Positions 17,853 to 28,786 are shown, numbered from the stretch's first letter. The stretch is DNA of 64,000 nucleotides from Bacteroidota bacterium (GCA_020161455.1 JAIUNZ010000009.1:1-64000), one strand, 5' to 3'. Notes: generated from the letters alone by a model not told the origin. Program-made: numbers and translations.

Positions 17853-19058
17853 TTAATATTCATCATATTTATCTCCAAAGTTAAACGTTAGAGAGAAACG
17901 AAGTGTATTTTCTAATGGGTTTTTTACTTTTGATGCAGAGAACAAATAAGAAACATCCACTTTTACTACGTTGTACTTGAATCCGGCACCAAGAGAAAAG
18001 AATTTTCTAGCTCCTTTAATTGGACTTTCGTGGAAATATCCTAAACGCATGGCAAAGGAGTCTTGGTATAAATATTCGGCACCTATAGAGTATGTAAATT
18101 CTTTTAACTCTTCGCTAAAACCACCAGGCGCATCGCCAAAAGATTTGAAGATACCATTTACCCAGGTTACTTTATTGTATTCAGTATTTAGTTGCTGTTG
18201 TAAAATCGCTTCTTCTGAGCCAGAAGTTTGATCAATTTTTCCATCACCATTCAAATCGGCACTTTGAGGTGTTGGCACTAATAGTTTAGCTACTTCAAGA
18301 TTTAAGGATACTTTGTTATAATCGTCAAAAATAAAATCGAAACCTCCTCCTAAACGCATATTTGCTGGCAAGAAGTTGGCACTACCATCGTCCGATTGAC
18401 CAGCATCGTAATTGATTTTTGGCCCAAGATTTTGAAAGTTGAAACCCATTCTCCATCTACCATTAAAATCGCCATAAGCATCTTCTTCGGACTGATAATA
18501 ACCCCCTAAATCAAAAGCAAATGTACTTGCTGGTTTTGCATCGCCAGCTCCTTCTGATGGGATTCTTAATTGAGAACGAATGTAACGTCCGGCAACAGCC
18601 ATCGAAAAACGTTCACTTAACTTTAACGAATAGGAACCGTCTAAAGCCATCTCGAAAGGTTTTACAATCTGAGGAACATCCTCGGCATTCTGCCTTAACT
18701 CTATCTCACCTAACCCAAAATAACGTAAACTACCCGCAAAAGCACTTCTCTCATTGATTCGATTGTAATAGGTAACTTGTCCTAGAGAAATATCGTTTAC
18801 TAAATCGGTTAAATACGGAGTATAACTAACCGAAAATCCTTGTTTATCTAATGCAAAAGCGTACTTAGCAGGATTCCATTGTTGGGAAAAGGTATCGGGA
18901 GATGTTGCTACACCTTGATCTGCCATACCGGCTGCACGAGCATCTGCTGCCACTAAAAGGAAAGGCACACCTGTAGTAATTACTCTACTATCATTTGATT
19001 GGGCGTTTATCGTTGGGATTGTTAGGAGTAATAAAAATAATAATTTAATCTTTTTCAT
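17853..19058 (-). CDS. porV: T9SS outer-membrane protein PorV
   Basis: 401 residues with a signal peptide (about 1-19, ending INAQ) and a long beta-rich barrel of the FadL/OMPP1 type. The N-terminal GVPFLLVAADARAAGMADQG is typical of PorV/PorQ-like proteins, and the C-terminus ends in alternating aromatic strands. PorV carries T9SS cargo from the SprA translocon to the sortase PorU. It lies 39 bases downstream of porU, one operon. Confidence 0.93.
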   Translation of the reverse strand: MKKIKLLFLLLLTIPTINAQSNDSRVITTGVPFLLVAADARAAGMADQGVATSPDTFSQQWNPAKYAFALDKQGFSVSYTPYLTDLVNDISLGQVTYYNRINERSAFAGSLRYFGLGEIELRQNAEDVPQIVKPFEMALDGSYSLKLSERFSMAVAGRYIRSQLRIPSEGAGDAKPASTFAFDLGGYYQSEEDAYGDFNGRWRMGFNFQNLGPKINYDAGQSDDGSANFLPANMRLGGGFDFIFDDYNKVSLNLEVAKLLVPTPQSADLNGDGKIDQTSGSEEAILQQQLNTEYNKVTWVNGIFKSFGDAPGGFSEELKEFTYSIGAEYLYQDSFAMRLGYFHESPIKGARKFFSLGAGFKYNVVKVDVSYLFSASKVKNPLENTLRFSLTFNFGDKYDEY

Positions 19059-19097
19059 TCTAATTTTTTAATAAAAGTTAACAAATATAGTGTTTTC

Positions 19098-22000
19098 CTA
19101 AAGGATAACAAGTTTTTCTATTTTTTCGGATTTTTTATTCGTTAAAGTGGATTTTACGGTTAGTTTATAAACGTAAACTCCTTTGCCGATTTTATCTCCA
19201 AAATCGTCTTTACCATCCCAAGTGATTTCTCTAGAAAGAAAACCATCAGTAGTGATGGTTTGATTTTTTGTCCAAACGATTTTTCCAGTAATGGTCATTA
19301 CTTGCACTTGCACTTCTAATGGCTCAAAAGGACGGTTGTGAGAAAACCAAAACTCAGTATAACTTACAAACGGATTTGGATAATTCAAAACATTTTTTAA
19401 AGTAATGGTTTCATCACCTACCACAATAAATTGAATTTCTGCAGTTATTGGATTGTTATAAACATCCCAAGCTTTAAAAGTGATTGTATGCAATCCTGGC
19501 TCGAGATTTCTATAGGGAAAATAAACTTTTCCTCGAGTATAATCGTCGAGTTCCGTTTCGTAGTAATCATTCATAATATAAGGATTACTTTCATCCCCGT
19601 CTAAGATTCCAACAATATCATGACCAATTCCACTTGCAGTGTTGATGCCGTTTTCATCTTCAAGATGTGCTAATAAAAAAGGAGAACGATTGGTTATTCC
19701 ACCATTAACAAAGGTTTCGTCATTCATATATAGTTTTACCCTTGGGCCAACGTTGTCAACTGCGGCATTTGGGTTAATTCCTCCAATTTTAATATCGGTA
19801 TTGTAACCCGTTTTATCTAAATACAACTGATTTCTTTTGGCGTAAAAGCTAATTCTTCCGTTATCAACAGGAATTCTAATATCGCGTGGCACCACAAATC
19901 CAAATTCAAATTTTCCATTAACAACAGAAGCATTACCTCTAAAAATGGTTTCACCTAGTTTTACAAAAGGCATTGTTGGTGCTGTATTAAAAGAAGCGTC
20001 GATTATTGCATCATCACCGTCATTTCGCAAAGTGTTTGCAATTATATTTTTATCAAAAATATTTACTGCTATTTCACCGTTATACGTTGGAAGTTGATTG
20101 TTATTTTCATCTAAAACTTCGCCATTTATTTTAACATAAGCTAACGATTTGAAATCGTCTATTGCTGCTGTTATTGGAACGTCATTAACTTTTGTTAATA
20201 CTACTTTTGGTTTTGGAATGGCCAACATTATAGCGGGATCACCCAGATAAAAAACAACATTAGTTGACGAACTAGGGCTAAAGTTTTTAGCCAAACGTAG
20301 CGATTCGGCTATAGAAGTGTAATTGTCACTTCCATACGAAAATAAGTATTCGGCTAATTTGTCATTAAAGAATTGTGCTGGACCTTGACCTATAGAACGA
20401 ATAGTGGTAATCATAGAAATAGCACCACCTTTTGGATTCCAATAGGTATATTCTCCAGCTGTTGGACGATAAGGATTATCAAATCGAGAGAAATCACAAG
20501 TAATAGTAATGAATAAAGGATATTTGTAGCGGTTGTTTAGGTTTTGTCCATCTGATTTTTCCCAAATGCGCTCTTCGGTTAAACCATCTTCACCTCCATG
20601 ACCAAGATAGTTGAACACTAACGCCCCTTTTTCAAAAGCAGCGAAAATTTCTTCTCGAGCTTTTGGGTATCGTTTTCCACCTGCTGAAGATTCTTGAACA
20701 TAGGCGTCCAAAAGAATTTTCTTTGCATTGATAAATGGTTTTTGAGCAACGATAGCATCTGTTAATCTATTTTGATAAAATTGCAATTGCTTGTCGCCAG
20801 GTTTTTGAGGATTTGGATCATCTGCAATACAGACATAATTATTTCGCCAACTTCCATAGGATTTAATATCGTGGTACTCTATCACTTTATTGACCATTTC
20901 TTCGGCTTGTTGGGCATCTTTGACAATCATTCTCCCAACAGCAATGTCGAGTCCTTTGACACTCATTGACCAATTACCAAATGCATTAATAAAGTCTATT
21001 CTACCTTCATTTGCATCCATCAAACCATAAAAATCATCGGAAGCAAATGAACTTTCGCCTTCTGTATAACTGTTTAACGATTGATATATAGGCACAATAT
21101 TGGTATTCCCGCTAATTCTGTCTTTAAAATCATAAGAGGCATCACCAAATAGATTTACATATTTAATTCTCTTATCTGAAGAAGAAGCATTAAAGTAAAC
21201 GTATTTTATAAAATTTCTAATAGCTCCAATATCTTGTTTGCCAGATGAAAACTCTGTGTAAACATCATCAAGATTGATAACTTTTACATTTAACTGCGAA
21301 TTGTTTCTGTGAAAATTGGCTAATTTCTCAGCTTGAGAATTTAGATTTCTTGGTGTAAAAATTAAATAATCTACATCTTGAAATTGACCTTGATTATTTT
21401 TAAAAACCGTTCCTTTTAAATCTAAATTTGAAACCCGTGCTTTTGATTCTTTCAGTGGGAAATAATAATCCGAACTTACTACAGCTATATATTTTCTTAT
21501 TTCGCCAAGATTTGTTTTAAACGAAAAAGTATTTGAAGCACCTACATTTTCTGTTTTAGTTACATTAAATATATCGGTTATGTCCCAAACTTCATTAATA
21601 CTTGATGCATTTGAAATATCGAATTTTCCAACACCTATTAAAGAAGCAGCATCGTCAAATTGAAAACGAAATTGTTTAGACGTACCTTTTAATTCGCATT
21701 TTGCTTTTACATTTATATAATCTAAATATCCTTTTGAATTTGGTGCGCCACCATTATCATAGGTAATTTTTACGCTAAACGTATTGTTGGTAATAGGAAT
21801 ATTATTTGAAATGTAATTATCAATAGCTTCTGTACTTGAATTTGCAGAAATAGCACTAAAATTTGATGTTCCAATAATTTGACTGTTTACTTCGGCTTTA
21901 AAACTAGTAATAACTGCTGAGGCAGCGGCTAAATGAATTCTAAAATTAACTGGGGAAGAAGTTACTAAATTTGGAAAATCAAAATCAAAATCTTGCGAAT

Positions 22001-22985
22001 TATCAATCGAAAATTGTTCGCCAAACCATACTCTTCCTAGCTTTGCAATGTTTTCTTTATCAACTTCATGGAATTTATAATTGTCAAAGGTATTTATTGT
22101 AACCGTTGGATTATCATCTGGTTGCGTTAAATCGACAATTCTTTTACCTTCTGAGCCACTAACTGTCACATAATAATAGGACTTGTTGGCATATAAGTTC
22201 AAATTAGTTTGGTTTTCTTGACTCCAATTATCAACGCCTTCTGCATAGAAAAGAATATAATCTTGATCATCAAAAATCCCGTCGGATTCACCAACAAATT
22301 TTATTGCATTTTCTTCTAAACCAGCAGGGTATTCTTCAGAATTTAACAACGGTACCATCCGACCACCGTTCCCAAAGATTTTAATTTTTCTTGGGTCGGC
22401 ATTGGTATTCATCCCTAAACTATTAAGAAAACCTTTAGAAATTTTATAGACACCTGATTTCTCAACATAAAACCGATACCAATCACCAGTTGCTAAGACA
22501 GAACTTTCGATTGCAGAAACATTATTACTAACATAAGTTCTGGCTGTACTTTGAGAAATCCTGTATTCAAATGAAAGTAGTTTTTTATAACTATTGTTCT
22601 CCTTAATAATAGGTGACACATTAAGTTGACCAAATTGTTTGTCACGTGCAGTAATAAAATTAAAATCTGACTTTAAACTATTAGGAAATTTTTCTTTATT
22701 TAAGTCTCCTAAATAACTTTCTGGAATGGTTTCAAAAACGGGGTTGATTATTTCGACATCACTTCTTTGATTGATACCGTTTGTAATAGTAACTACACAA
22801 GTCATTGTTTTGTCATAAAAACTAAAACGAAAGAACTCTTGATTGAATTGAGGAATAACATAGTTACTTCTTTCATTAGAATAAATCTCTTTATTTTTCC
22901 AATTTAACACAACACTTCCTTTCTCTTGGGCAAACCCCAAAAAACCACACAATACCAGTAGCAAGTATTTCATATTCTTTTTCAT
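19098..22985 (-). CDS. porU: T9SS C-terminal signal peptidase/sortase PorU
   Basis: 1295 residues. A signal peptide lies at about 1-19 and a gingipain-type C25 peptidase domain in the middle. The catalytic His796 is in YLGHGG and Cys830 in TITCDF. The C-terminus has a beta-sandwich with the sorting-domain-like motif NYPNPFVSYTEFWFSHNRPF. PorU cuts off the cargo sorting domain and links the protein to lipopolysaccharide at the surface. Length fits known PorU. Immediately upstream of porV and divergent from gldJ, the arrangement known in gliding Flavobacteriaceae. Confidence 0.95.
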   Translation of the reverse strand: MKKNMKYLLLVLCGFLGFAQEKGSVVLNWKNKEIYSNERSNYVIPQFNQEFFRFSFYDKTMTCVVTITNGINQRSDVEIINPVFETIPESYLGDLNKEKFPNSLKSDFNFITARDKQFGQLNVSPIIKENNSYKKLLSFEYRISQSTARTYVSNNVSAIESSVLATGDWYRFYVEKSGVYKISKGFLNSLGMNTNADPRKIKIFGNGGRMVPLLNSEEYPAGLEENAIKFVGESDGIFDDQDYILFYAEGVDNWSQENQTNLNLYANKSYYYVTVSGSEGKRIVDLTQPDDNPTVTINTFDNYKFHEVDKENIAKLGRVWFGEQFSIDNSQDFDFDFPNLVTSSPVNFRIHLAAASAVITSFKAEVNSQIIGTSNFSAISANSSTEAIDNYISNNIPITNNTFSVKITYDNGGAPNSKGYLDYINVKAKCELKGTSKQFRFQFDDAASLIGVGKFDISNASSINEVWDITDIFNVTKTENVGASNTFSFKTNLGEIRKYIAVVSSDYYFPLKESKARVSNLDLKGTVFKNNQGQFQDVDYLIFTPRNLNSQAEKLANFHRNNSQLNVKVINLDDVYTEFSSGKQDIGAIRNFIKYVYFNASSSDKRIKYVNLFGDASYDFKDRISGNTNIVPIYQSLNSYTEGESSFASDDFYGLMDANEGRIDFINAFGNWSMSVKGLDIAVGRMIVKDAQQAEEMVNKVIEYHDIKSYGSWRNNYVCIADDPNPQKPGDKQLQFYQNRLTDAIVAQKPFINAKKILLDAYVQESSAGGKRYPKAREEIFAAFEKGALVFNYLGHGGEDGLTEERIWEKSDGQNLNNRYKYPLFITITCDFSRFDNPYRPTAGEYTYWNPKGGAISMITTIRSIGQGPAQFFNDKLAEYLFSYGSDNYTSIAESLRLAKNFSPSSSTNVVFYLGDPAIMLAIPKPKVVLTKVNDVPITAAIDDFKSLAYVKINGEVLDENNNQLPTYNGEIAVNIFDKNIIANTLRNDGDDAIIDASFNTAPTMPFVKLGETIFRGNASVVNGKFEFGFVVPRDIRIPVDNGRISFYAKRNQLYLDKTGYNTDIKIGGINPNAAVDNVGPRVKLYMNDETFVNGGITNRSPFLLAHLEDENGINTASGIGHDIVGILDGDESNPYIMNDYYETELDDYTRGKVYFPYRNLEPGLHTITFKAWDVYNNPITAEIQFIVVGDETITLKNVLNYPNPFVSYTEFWFSHNRPFEPLEVQVQVMTITGKIVWTKNQTITTDGFLSREITWDGKDDFGDKIGKGVYVYKLTVKSTLTNKKSEKIEKLVIL

Positions 22986-23062
22986 ATTTATAAAGTAAAC
23001 GAAAATAATTAATGTTTATTGTATTTTTTGAAATATTTTTTAAAATCGTACAATAAAAAAAC

Positions 23063-23070
23063 TACTTTTG
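23063..23070 (+). promoter_or_regulatory. Possible -7 promoter box for gldJ
   Basis: TACTTTTG fits TAnnTTTG, 116 bases before the gldJ start in the 201-base divergent gap with porU. No -33 TTG at the expected distance. The remainder of the gap is AT-rich with several TTAATTA words and no clear porU promoter. Confidence 0.35.
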
Positions 23071-23186
23071 CGTTATTAATTACGTAAACAGTATATAAAA
23101 CGTTTAGCGAAATTAGTATTAATTAAAAAAATTTGTTGCTAATTAAAGGTTAATTCTTAAATTGCGCCACAAATCTGTAACCTACA

Positions 23187-24935
23187 ATGGATATGAAATA
23201 TTTTAAAACTATGAATATTAGACTAATACTTTTAGCAATGTTGTCTTTAAGCGTTGTTAGTTGTAGCAAGAAATCCAGCTCAAAAGGAGGATCTCAAGCA
23301 ACAGGATGGAAAATCAACGACAAAAAAGGTGGTTTCCAGTATGCTTCAAAATTTAAGAAACAAGCCACAGGACCAGGGCTTGTATTAGTAGAAGGTGGAA
23401 CGTTTACCATGGGTAAAGTTCAGGATGATGTTATGCACGATTGGAACAACACTCCAAACCAACAACACGTTCAGTCTTTTTACATGGACGAAACGGAAGT
23501 TACCAATATGATGTATATGGAATATCTTGATTGGTTAAAAAGAGTTTTCCCTCCTGAACAAGAAAATTACAAAAACATTTATGAAGGTGCTTCACCTGAT
23601 ACACTTGTTTGGAGAAATCGTTTAGGATATAACGAGACGATGACCAATAACTATTTAAGACATCCTGCCTATGCAGAATATCCAGTAGTTGGAGTAAATT
23701 GGATTCAAGCAACAGAATTTGCAAAATGGAGAACCGACCGTGTAAACGAAAAAACTTTAGAAGAGCAAAAATACTTAAAAAAAGATGCTAAAATTACTGA
23801 TGTAAGTTCAGACAAAGTATTTAGCACTGAAGCTTATTTGGCATCTCCTTCAACAGCTATGGGTGGCGATTCAGAATTGGTGCTTCAAAAAGGAAAAGGA
23901 AGAGGAACTTCAAAGAAATCAAGTGATGGCGGTGCTGATGCTGCGGCTGGAAGCACAAACAATCAAGGAAATAGTCCTAAAAATGTGTATGCACAAAGAT
24001 CATCTGGTTTGATTTTACCAGACTATAGACTACCAACTGAAGCAGAATGGGAATATGCTGCTGCTGCAGATGTAGGTCAAAGAGAGTACAATTTATACAA
24101 AGGACAAAAGAAATATCCTTGGTCTGGAAGCTACACTCGTTCTGGAAAAAGACAAGTTAAAGGTGATCAATTGGCGAACTTTAAACAAGGTAAAGGTGAT
24201 TATGGTGGTATAGCAGGTTGGTCTGATGACGGTGCTGATATTACAAACAAAGTTAAATCTTATCCTCCAAATGATTTTGGATTATACGATATGGCAGGAA
24301 ACGTAGCTGAATGGGTTGCAGATGTTTACAGACCTATTATAGATGACGAAGCAAACGATTTCAACTATTATAGAGGAAACGTTTATATGAAAAATAAAAT
24401 TGGTGAAGATGGAAAGGTTGAACTTGTAACTGCCGAAAATCAAAAGTTTGACACATTATCTAACGGAAAAATTATTGCACGTAACTATCCTGGTGAAATT
24501 GCTCAAGTTCCAGTAGATGAAAACGAAACCTACTTAAGACAAAACTTTGACAAATCTGACAATAGAAATTATAGAGATGGTGACAAACAATCCTCTAGAT
24601 ATTTTAAATTTGGAGCTTCGGAAGAAGGTGATGAAAAAGGTCAATTAAAAGACAACCAAAGAATGTATGACTCTCCAAAACACAATGTATCGGTTGACAG
24701 TCTTGGAAGCATGGTAAGAAAATACGACAAGTCTAACAAAAGAACAACTTTAATCAATGATGATGTAAGAGTTTACAAAGGTGGATCATGGAGAGACAGA
24801 GCGTACTGGTTAGATCCTGCACAACGCAGATATTATCCACAAGACATCGCTACTGACTATATCGGATTTAGATGTGCCATGTCTAGAGTTGGTCCAAAAT
24901 CAGATAAAAGAAAATCTGCAAGAAATAAAAGATAA
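23187..24935 (+). CDS. gldJ: Gliding motility lipoprotein GldJ
   Basis: 582 residues. A lipoprotein signal ends in LSVVSC (Cys26 from the first Met; Met3 or Met9 are alternative starts). An FGE/sulfatase-modifying-factor-type domain spans most of the protein (GGTFTMGKVQDD; YMDETEVTN; PVVGVNWIQA; RLPTEAEWEYAA; GGSWRDRA; YIGFRCA). The C-terminal tail is basic. GldJ is needed for gliding and for stability of other Gld/T9SS proteins. The central low-complexity insert (about 225-270, Gly/Ser/Lys-rich) is consistent with GldJ. Followed by a strong terminator. Confidence 0.95.
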   Translation: MDMKYFKTMNIRLILLAMLSLSVVSCSKKSSSKGGSQATGWKINDKKGGFQYASKFKKQATGPGLVLVEGGTFTMGKVQDDVMHDWNNTPNQQHVQSFYMDETEVTNMMYMEYLDWLKRVFPPEQENYKNIYEGASPDTLVWRNRLGYNETMTNNYLRHPAYAEYPVVGVNWIQATEFAKWRTDRVNEKTLEEQKYLKKDAKITDVSSDKVFSTEAYLASPSTAMGGDSELVLQKGKGRGTSKKSSDGGADAAAGSTNNQGNSPKNVYAQRSSGLILPDYRLPTEAEWEYAAAADVGQREYNLYKGQKKYPWSGSYTRSGKRQVKGDQLANFKQGKGDYGGIAGWSDDGADITNKVKSYPPNDFGLYDMAGNVAEWVADVYRPIIDDEANDFNYYRGNVYMKNKIGEDGKVELVTAENQKFDTLSNGKIIARNYPGEIAQVPVDENETYLRQNFDKSDNRNYRDGDKQSSRYFKFGASEEGDEKGQLKDNQRMYDSPKHNVSVDSLGSMVRKYDKSNKRTTLINDDVRVYKGGSWRDRAYWLDPAQRRYYPQDIATDYIGFRCAMSRVGPKSDKRKSARNKR

Positions 24936-24956
24936 TATTTTTTTTGATAAATTAAT

Positions 24957-24980
24957 AAAAGCCCTATTTTTAGGGCTTTT
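24957..24980 (+). terminator. Terminator after gldJ
   Basis: A perfect 10-bp stem AAAAGCCCTA / TAGGGCTTTT around TTTT, 21 bases past the gldJ stop and just before murF. Confidence 0.85.
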
Positions 24981-25001
24981 ATTGTATATTATACATTAGT
25001 T

Positions 25002-26285
25002 ATGGAAATAAAACAATTACACGACAACTTTTTAGAATGCCAATCTTTTTCAACCGATACTCGAAAAATAGAAAAAAACTCCATGTTTTTTGCTTTAAAA
25101 GGGGATAGTTTTGACGCTAACACTTTTACTATAGAAGCATTCGAGAAAGGTGCAAAATTTGTTGTAATAGACAATCCTGCTTATTATATAGATTCTAAGA
25201 CAATACTTGTCAAAGATGTTTTAAAAACATTGCAAGAGTTGGCAACTTATCATAGAAACCATTTAGGATTGCCTATTATTGCTTTAACAGGTAGCAATGG
25301 TAAAACAACCACCAAAGAACTCATTAATGTTGTTTTATCAAAAAAATTCAAGACCAAAGCAACGGTTGGCAATCTTAACAATCACATTGGAGTTCCATTA
25401 ACACTACTTTCATTTAACAAAGAAACTGAAATCGGCATTGTTGAAATGGGCGCAAATCATCAAAAAGAAATTGAATTTTTATGCGCCATAGCACAACCTG
25501 ATTTTGGATACATTACAAATTTTGGAAAAGCACATTTAGAAGGTTTTGGCGGAGTTGAAGGTGTAATTAAAGGGAAAAGCGAAATGTACACTTATCTTTT
25601 TAACAATAAGAAAGTGGTCTTCATTAATGAAGATGACACCATTCAAAAAAACAAAACATTAAATTATCGTTTAAAATATTCCTTTAGTAAAATTGACAAA
25701 AAAGCAAATGTATTTATAGATTCAATTGACGCAAATCCATTTGTTAAAATAGAAACAACCGGAGTTTGCATTCAATCGAATTTAATCGGTTTGTATAATG
25801 CCAACAATATTACAGCTGCAATTACTATTGGAAGTTATTTTAAAGTGCCGTTACAAGACTGTAAAGATGCGATAGAAAGCTATGTTCCAGAAAACAACCG
25901 ATCGCAACTAATCAGCAAAGGAACTAATGAAATTATCTTAGATGCTTATAATGCTAATCCAAGTAGTATGATTGTTGCTTTAGAAAATTTTCTTCAACTA
26001 GAAAAAGACAATAAATTAATTATTATTGGCGATATGTATGAACTTGGCGAAGAAAGTCTAATGGAACATAATATAATCGTCTCTTATTTAAAAGATAAAA
26101 ATAGTCTAACTTATTTTATTGGAAAGAATTTCTACTCAAATAAAGTTACCAGTCCTTTTTTTCAATTTTTTGCTACTTTTGAAGAACTTAGCAATCATCT
26201 AGAAAAGTCAAAACCAGTAAACAAATTTATTTTAATAAAAGGTTCAAGAGGAATGGCATTAGAACGCACTTTAGAATTTATATAA
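25002..26285 (+). CDS. murF: UDP-N-acetylmuramoyl-tripeptide--D-alanyl-D-alanine ligase
   Basis: 427 residues with the Mur ligase order: N-terminal UDP-binding domain (about 1-85, including STDTRKI and FFALKGDSFDA), central ATPase domain with P-loop GSNGKTTTK (Lys101) and NHIGVPLTL, then the C-terminal domain with LDAYNANPSSM. MurF adds D-Ala-D-Ala to the UDP-MurNAc-tripeptide in cytoplasmic peptidoglycan synthesis. It follows gldJ after a terminator and converges on obg. Confidence 0.95.
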   Translation: MEIKQLHDNFLECQSFSTDTRKIEKNSMFFALKGDSFDANTFTIEAFEKGAKFVVIDNPAYYIDSKTILVKDVLKTLQELATYHRNHLGLPIIALTGSNGKTTTKELINVVLSKKFKTKATVGNLNNHIGVPLTLLSFNKETEIGIVEMGANHQKEIEFLCAIAQPDFGYITNFGKAHLEGFGGVEGVIKGKSEMYTYLFNNKKVVFINEDDTIQKNKTLNYRLKYSFSKIDKKANVFIDSIDANPFVKIETTGVCIQSNLIGLYNANNITAAITIGSYFKVPLQDCKDAIESYVPENNRSQLISKGTNEIILDAYNANPSSMIVALENFLQLEKDNKLIIIGDMYELGEESLMEHNIIVSYLKDKNSLTYFIGKNFYSNKVTSPFFQFFATFEELSNHLEKSKPVNKFILIKGSRGMALERTLEFI

Positions 26286-26313
26286 ATCAAAAAATCATTT
26301 CGTTGGGTTTTGA

Positions 26314-27348
26314 TTATATACCATGACTGTTTTCTGGAAGTTCAGTATCGATATTAAGCATCTGCCACAACTTATCTTTAAGCTGCGTTAATCCTTGATT
26401 GGCTAATGAAGAAATAAACATATAAGGAATTCCTTTAAACGCTTGATCGAGTTCTTCTTTCATTTCGGATTTCAATTCCTCATCGAGCATGTCAGATTTT
26501 GAAACGACTATCAATCTATCTTTGTCTAACATTTCAGGATTGTAACGACGAAGTTCATCTAACAAAATATCATATTCTTTCTTAATGTCTTCTGCATCCG
26601 CAGGAACAAGAAAAAGCAACGTTGAGTTTCGTTCAATATGACGTAAAAAATAATGTCCTAATCCTTTTCCTTCGGCAGCACCTTCGATGATTCCAGGAAT
26701 ATCAGCAATCACAAACGATTGAAAATCGCGATAAGCAACTATTCCTAAATTAGGTTTTAAAGTAGTAAATGGATAATCGGCAATCTTTGGTTTGGCAGAA
26801 GTTAACACAGATAATAAAGTTGATTTTCCTGCGTTGGGGAAACCTACTAAACCAACATCGGCCAAAACTTTAAGTTCTAAAATTACATCCAGTTCTTCGG
26901 TTGGCATTCCTGGTTGTGCATAACGAGGCGTTTGGTTAGTCGAACTTCTAAAATTCCAGTTTCCCAATCCTCCTTTTCCTCCTTTGGCCAATATATATTC
27001 TTCGCCATTTTCGGTAATTTCAAATAGAATTTCGTTACTTTCTTTATCACGGATAACAGTTCCTAATGGCACTTCGATATATTTGTCTTCGCCATCAGCA
27101 CCAGTACTCCTACTGCTTCCGCCATCGCCTCCATGTCCTGCTTTAATGTGTCTTGCAAATTTTAGATGAAACAATGTCCAAAGTCCTTTGTTACCTCTTA
27201 CAATTACGTGTCCGCCTCTACCACCATCTCCACCATCTGGACCACCTTTTTCGATGAATTTTTCACGATGCAAATGAGACGAACCTTTTCCGCCTTTTCC
27301 AGATGAAACATATATTTTTACGTAATCTACAAAATTTCCTTCTGTCAT
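26314..27348 (-). CDS. obg: GTPase Obg/CgtA
   Basis: 344 residues. The glycine-rich Obg fold is at about 1-160 ([12 protein letters not shown]) and the G domain at about 160-335: G1 GFPNAGKST (Lys175), G3 [11 protein letters not shown]4 VSKSD. The OCT extension seen in some Gram-positive forms is absent, as is common in Bacteroidota. Obg is an essential GTPase acting in 50S ribosome maturation and stress response. Downstream of the CBS membrane protein, adk and hpt on the same strand. Confidence 0.95.
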   Translation of the reverse strand: MTEGNFVDYVKIYVSSGKGGKGSSHLHREKFIEKGGPDGGDGGRGGHVIVRGNKGLWTLFHLKFARHIKAGHGGDGGSSRSTGADGEDKYIEVPLGTVIRDKESNEILFEITENGEEYILAKGGKGGLGNWNFRSSTNQTPRYAQPGMPTEELDVILELKVLADVGLVGFPNAGKSTLLSVLTSAKPKIADYPFTTLKPNLGIVAYRDFQSFVIADIPGIIEGAAEGKGLGHYFLRHIERNSTLLFLVPADAEDIKKEYDILLDELRRYNPEMLDKDRLIVVSKSDMLDEELKSEMKEELDQAFKGIPYMFISSLANQGLTQLKDKLWQMLNIDTELPENSHGI

Positions 27349-27418
27349 AATTTAAGTTTTTAGTGATTAACATTCAAAATTTAGTGGTTATTACCAACTA
27401 AGAACTGAATATTATCAG

Positions 27419-28693
27419 CTATTCTTTAAGTGCTTTTACTAGCACTTTATCAATTTTTATACCATCCATATCAATGACCTCTAGCTCATACTTGTTCCAA
27501 ATGATTTTTTCACCTTGTTTGGGAATTTTTCCCATTTCAGTCATAATCAATCCACTTACGGTTGTAACATCATAGTCGGCAATCATATCATCCATTTCAA
27601 AATAAGTCATGAAATCGTGTAGTGAATAATGCCCATCTACAAACCATGTTCCATCTTCTCGCGCTAATAGTTTAAATTCGTCACCATAAAATTCTGAGGC
27701 GTCACCTACAAGTGCTTCTAAAATATCATTTAATGTAATTATTCCTTGAAAAATGCCGTATTCATCCGTTACCAGCGCATAATGAATTTTGGATAATTTA
27801 AAGTTTTCCAAGGCTTTATAGGCAGAAGTATGTTCAATCATGTAAACGGGTTCTTTGATGATTTTATTTAAATCAAAGTTGCCTTTTTCAAAATTAAGAA
27901 TCATTTCTTTTAGATAAACCACTCCAATAATTTCATCCAAATTATCTTTACAAACAGGATATACAGAATGTAGTTCGGCAAAAACTTTTTCTTTTATTTC
28001 CACAAGGGAATCTTCAATTGTTAGGTATTCAATTGCTTTTCGATGTGTCATTAAAGAGTTTACCTTTCTGTCGCCTATGTGAAAAACTCGTTCAACAATA
28101 TCTTGTTCAATTTCTTGTACTTCGCCTCCTTCAGTTCCTTCTTTAATGATGGCTTTTATTTCTTCTTCTGTTACTTTTCCATCGGCAGATGGTTTGATTT
28201 TAAAAACATCCAAAATAAATTCTGTAGATTTTGTCAACATCCAAATGAAAGGCTTGGTGACTAGCGAAATCACTTTCATCGGAACAGCAACGCCTTTTGC
28301 TATTTTTTCAGGATAATTTAATCCGATTCGTTTTGGCAATAATTCACCTAAAACTAAAGAGAAAAAAGTCAAAATCACCACTACAATTCCAACTGCAATG
28401 CTATCTGCATATGGCTTTAAAAACGCAAAACCTTCTACAAAAGTACGAACATCGGTTGTAATTTTATCTCCAGAAAAAATACCTGTTAATATTCCAATTA
28501 ACGTAATCCCGATTTGAACAGTAGAAAGAAACGTATTTGGTGAATTGGCTAATTCAAGTGCTACTTTTGCGTTTTTATTTCCCTTTTTAGCGGCATTTTC
28601 CAATCGGTTTTTTCGTGCCGAAATCAGTGCAATTTCCGACATGGAAAACACACCGTTTAGGAGAATCAGAAAAAATATGACTAGAATTTCCAT
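27419..28693 (-). CDS. CNNM/HlyC-CorC family membrane protein with CBS domains
   Basis: 424 residues. A DUF21 membrane domain with about four helices (1-185) begins MEILVIFFLILLNGVFSMSEIALISARKNRLE. Tandem CBS domains (about 200-335, HRKAIEYLTIEDS) and a CorC/HlyC domain (about 345-420) follow. The family is linked to Mg2+/Co2+ efflux, although 'hemolysin' names persist; the transported ion is not shown here. Same strand as adk and obg. Confidence 0.88.
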   Translation of the reverse strand: MEILVIFFLILLNGVFSMSEIALISARKNRLENAAKKGNKNAKVALELANSPNTFLSTVQIGITLIGILTGIFSGDKITTDVRTFVEGFAFLKPYADSIAVGIVVVILTFFSLVLGELLPKRIGLNYPEKIAKGVAVPMKVISLVTKPFIWMLTKSTEFILDVFKIKPSADGKVTEEEIKAIIKEGTEGGEVQEIEQDIVERVFHIGDRKVNSLMTHRKAIEYLTIEDSLVEIKEKVFAELHSVYPVCKDNLDEIIGVVYLKEMILNFEKGNFDLNKIIKEPVYMIEHTSAYKALENFKLSKIHYALVTDEYGIFQGIITLNDILEALVGDASEFYGDEFKLLAREDGTWFVDGHYSLHDFMTYFEMDDMIADYDVTTVSGLIMTEMGKIPKQGEKIIWNKYELEVIDMDGIKIDKVLVKALKE

Positions 28694-28786
28694 TAATTAT
28701 GTTTATGCGTTTAGGGAGTTAAAAGGATAGAAGGTTGATAAGATATTATCGTGAATACTTTTAAACTCCTAACCTACTAACTTTTT

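Noticed and set aside
26286-26313. Terminator between murF and obg
   Set aside because: AATCAAAA/TTTTGATT arms are present, but the loop is long and the stem is all A/T except one pair, so the support is weak.
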